A stretch of 64,000 nucleotides of DNA from JAWKUK01 sp041398605. Lineage in GTDB: Bacteria; Planctomycetota; UBA1135; GCA-002686595. Where the stretch lies: NCBI GenBank assembly GCA_041398605.1, contig JAWKUK010000014.1, positions 1 through 64,000 of the forward strand, written 5' to 3'. A model generated the notes under the pieces. The model saw only the letters and a list, made by a program, of their open reading frames with translations. It had not been told where the DNA came from and ran no database searches. Every line of letters starts with the position of its first letter. The first letter of the stretch is position 1. Below are positions 63,149-64,000 of the stretch, in pieces. The translations under genes were made by a program, and so were the position numbers.

Positions 63149-63361
63149 GCGCGTTCGCTTTGAAGCGCGCGGCGTTCGCTTTCGGATCCAGCAAAGCGAA
63201 CGTCACTGTTCCAGCTTCTCGACACCACCCGCTGGGTTTTCTTCTATCTCGTTCGCTTCGTTCGCTTTAGAGAGAGAGTTCGTAGTAAGGTCGGAGACGA
63301 GCGCCGCGCCGGGCACGGGGGAATCTGCAAGAAAAACCGCGCGAAGCGAACGAAGCGAGAA
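63149..63361. repeat. Cluster of TTCGCTT repeats and hairpins (possible origin or control region)
   Basis: In the 413-base gap between the primase-helicase gene and the terminase-like gene there are six perfect copies of TTCGCTT or its complement AAGCGAA (63154, 63175, 63194, 63252, 63261, 63345) and a variant at 63354. One pair makes a perfect hairpin (CGTTCGCTTT / AAAGCGAACG, 63173-63202). Another forms a 14-bp inverted repeat with a loop of about 75 bases. A 16-bp direct repeat CGCTTTGAAGCGCGCG lies at 63156-63171 and again at 63421-63436. This is iteron-like, next to a replication gene. No gene is seen here. Confidence 0.7.
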
Positions 63362-63362
63362 A

Positions 63363-63390
63363 CCCCACTCCGCAACACCGCGAAGTGGGG
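63363..63390. repeat. Hairpin in the TTCGCTT region
   Basis: Stem CCCCACT / AGTGGGG (7 bp) with a 14-base loop, between the repeat cluster and the primase-helicase stop. Terminator-like shape. Confidence 0.45.
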
Positions 63391-63417
63391 TCCCACACGC
63401 TCGGTTCCGCGCGACCC

Positions 63418-63435
63418 GCGCGCTTTGAAGCGCGC
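63418..63435 (-). terminator. Palindrome right after the primase-helicase gene
   Basis: GCGCGCTT-TG-AAGCGCGC, a perfect 8-bp arm pair three bases beyond the TAG at 63438 on the minus strand. It doubles as one copy of the CGCTTTGAAGCGCGCG direct repeat. Confidence 0.45.
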
Positions 63436-63437
63436 GC

Positions 63438-64000
63438 CTACCCTGGGCCCACCGGCCGGAACGTCTCGTGGGCACCCTGGTCGAAGTCTCGGATGCCCCA
63501 GTCGTCGGCCGCGTCCCAGCTCGGCTCTGCCCATCGCCGGTCGTCCCAGCACCGCCGCGCCTCGGGCAGGGGCGGGATGACGTAGCCCTTCGTCCGCGAG
63601 CCCGGGGACGGGTCCTCGGCCTTCTCGAAGCCCATTCCGTCCTCGCCAAGCAGGCGGCCGACGGCATGGTCCGAGCAGTCCTTGTCCTCGCGCCACCGCT
63701 CGCGGGTGCTGACGTACTCGGCGAATCTCCGCGTCGGGAGGAACACGCTGCCGTCCTGGAGCCGCTGGCAGAACGAGGGCAGCTCGCCCGACCACAGGGC
63801 ATCGTGCCAGACGGCTTCGAGCCCGCGCAGGCTGGCGCGCTTCTGGTCGGCGTGCGCCGCCGTCACAGGCCGGTCCTGCCGGGGGTGCCAGGTCCCGAGG
63901 TCGCGCGTCAGGAGCGTGTGCAGGAGCTTCTCCCGCCCGCCGTTATTCAGCTCGTCCTTGATCGCGTTGAAGTATGGGCCGTCCTGCTTGTGCTTCTCGC
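63438..64000 (-). CDS. Phage/plasmid primase-helicase (DUF5906/D5-like), C-terminal part
   Basis: The frame is open from the window edge to TAG at 63438, so at least 187 residues are present and the N-terminus is missing. It begins EKHKQDGPYFNAIKDELNNG, followed by GREKLLHTLLTRDLGTWHPR and VTAAHADQKRASLRGLEAVW. The YFxAI..ELNNGG..LL..LL..DL block, then Q..SL..W, is the C-terminal signature of DUF5906-type proteins of phages and plasmids. These act as helicases or primase-helicases in element replication. The GTG at 63866 is not the start, since clear family sequence lies upstream of it. Confidence 0.75.
   Translation of the reverse strand, partial: EKHKQDGPYFNAIKDELNNGGREKLLHTLLTRDLGTWHPRQDRPVTAAHADQKRASLRGLEAVWHDALWSGELPSFCQRLQDGSVFLPTRRFAEYVSTRERWREDKDCSDHAVGRLLGEDGMGFEKAEDPSPGSRTKGYVIPPLPEARRCWDDRRWAEPSWDAADDWGIRDFDQGAHETFRPVGPG

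Noticed and set aside
63025..63228. N-terminal extension of the small-terminase-like protein
   Set aside because: The upstream codons overlap the repeat region and give a sequence with no helix-turn-helix character; family similarity begins after the GTG at 63024.
53075..64000. Everything right of the tRNA as a single island integrated at tRNA-Arg
   Set aside because: The tRNA's 3' end faces left, and integration at a tRNA 3' end would put the element on that side. The right-hand genes lie at the 5' end, no integrase is seen, and no matching end sequence is found within the window.

Overview
The window is high-GC bacterial chromosome that looks like Planctomycetota. The evidence is a PVC-type heme-binding beta-propeller protein with a ThuA domain (40026-44360), an FG-GAP/UnbV-type lipoprotein (3534-6617), a small basic protein of the planctomycete/chlamydial type (7845-8069), a LacI-domain/AraC-domain XylR-like regulator, and many lipoproteins. 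Neighbouring genes are often translationally coupled through ATGA, GTGA or TTGA overlaps. The phylum is inferred from gene content; no rRNA is present.

Left part (1-18 kb), housekeeping and envelope genes: a truncated TPR exported protein, a family-4-like uracil-DNA glycosylase, a TPR lipoprotein, the FG-GAP lipoprotein, an anchored protein with a possible SPOR-like end, then small basic protein, queE, der and a lipoprotein in one coupled run. Proline dehydrogenase, cutA, a DASS-type anion symporter and two large membrane proteins follow.

Respiratory part (18.0-27.3 kb, minus strand): a complete cbb3 oxidase operon led by an Rrf2 regulator. CcoN and CcoO are fused, CcoP has one heme, and the order continues ccoQ, ccoP, ccoG, a short FixH-like gene, a DsbD/UreH-like membrane protein, ccoI, ccoS.

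Transport and proteolysis (27.5-38.7 kb): an exported unknown; a TolC / HlyD adaptor / MacB-type ABC tripartite exporter whose adaptor gene carries an apparent one-base frameshift; a PDZ serine protease; a coiled-coil membrane protein; an M14 carboxypeptidase.

Sugar operon (38.7-49.3 kb): a divergent XylR-like regulator, then ThuA/heme propeller, Gfo/Idh/MocA oxidoreductase, tagatose-3-epimerase-like TIM barrel, MFS transporter and xylose isomerase.

Accessory region (49.4-64 kb): a Septu (PtuA/PtuB) anti-phage pair, a decayed antitoxin, a tRNA-Arg(TCT) gene with a truncated second copy beside it, a PstI/BsuBI-type restriction-modification pair, a DUF262/HNH protein, and a minus-strand phage- or satellite-like module (primase-helicase end, terminase small subunit, coiled-coil and repeat proteins, sigma factor). 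No integrase, capsid gene or large terminase is visible before the window ends.
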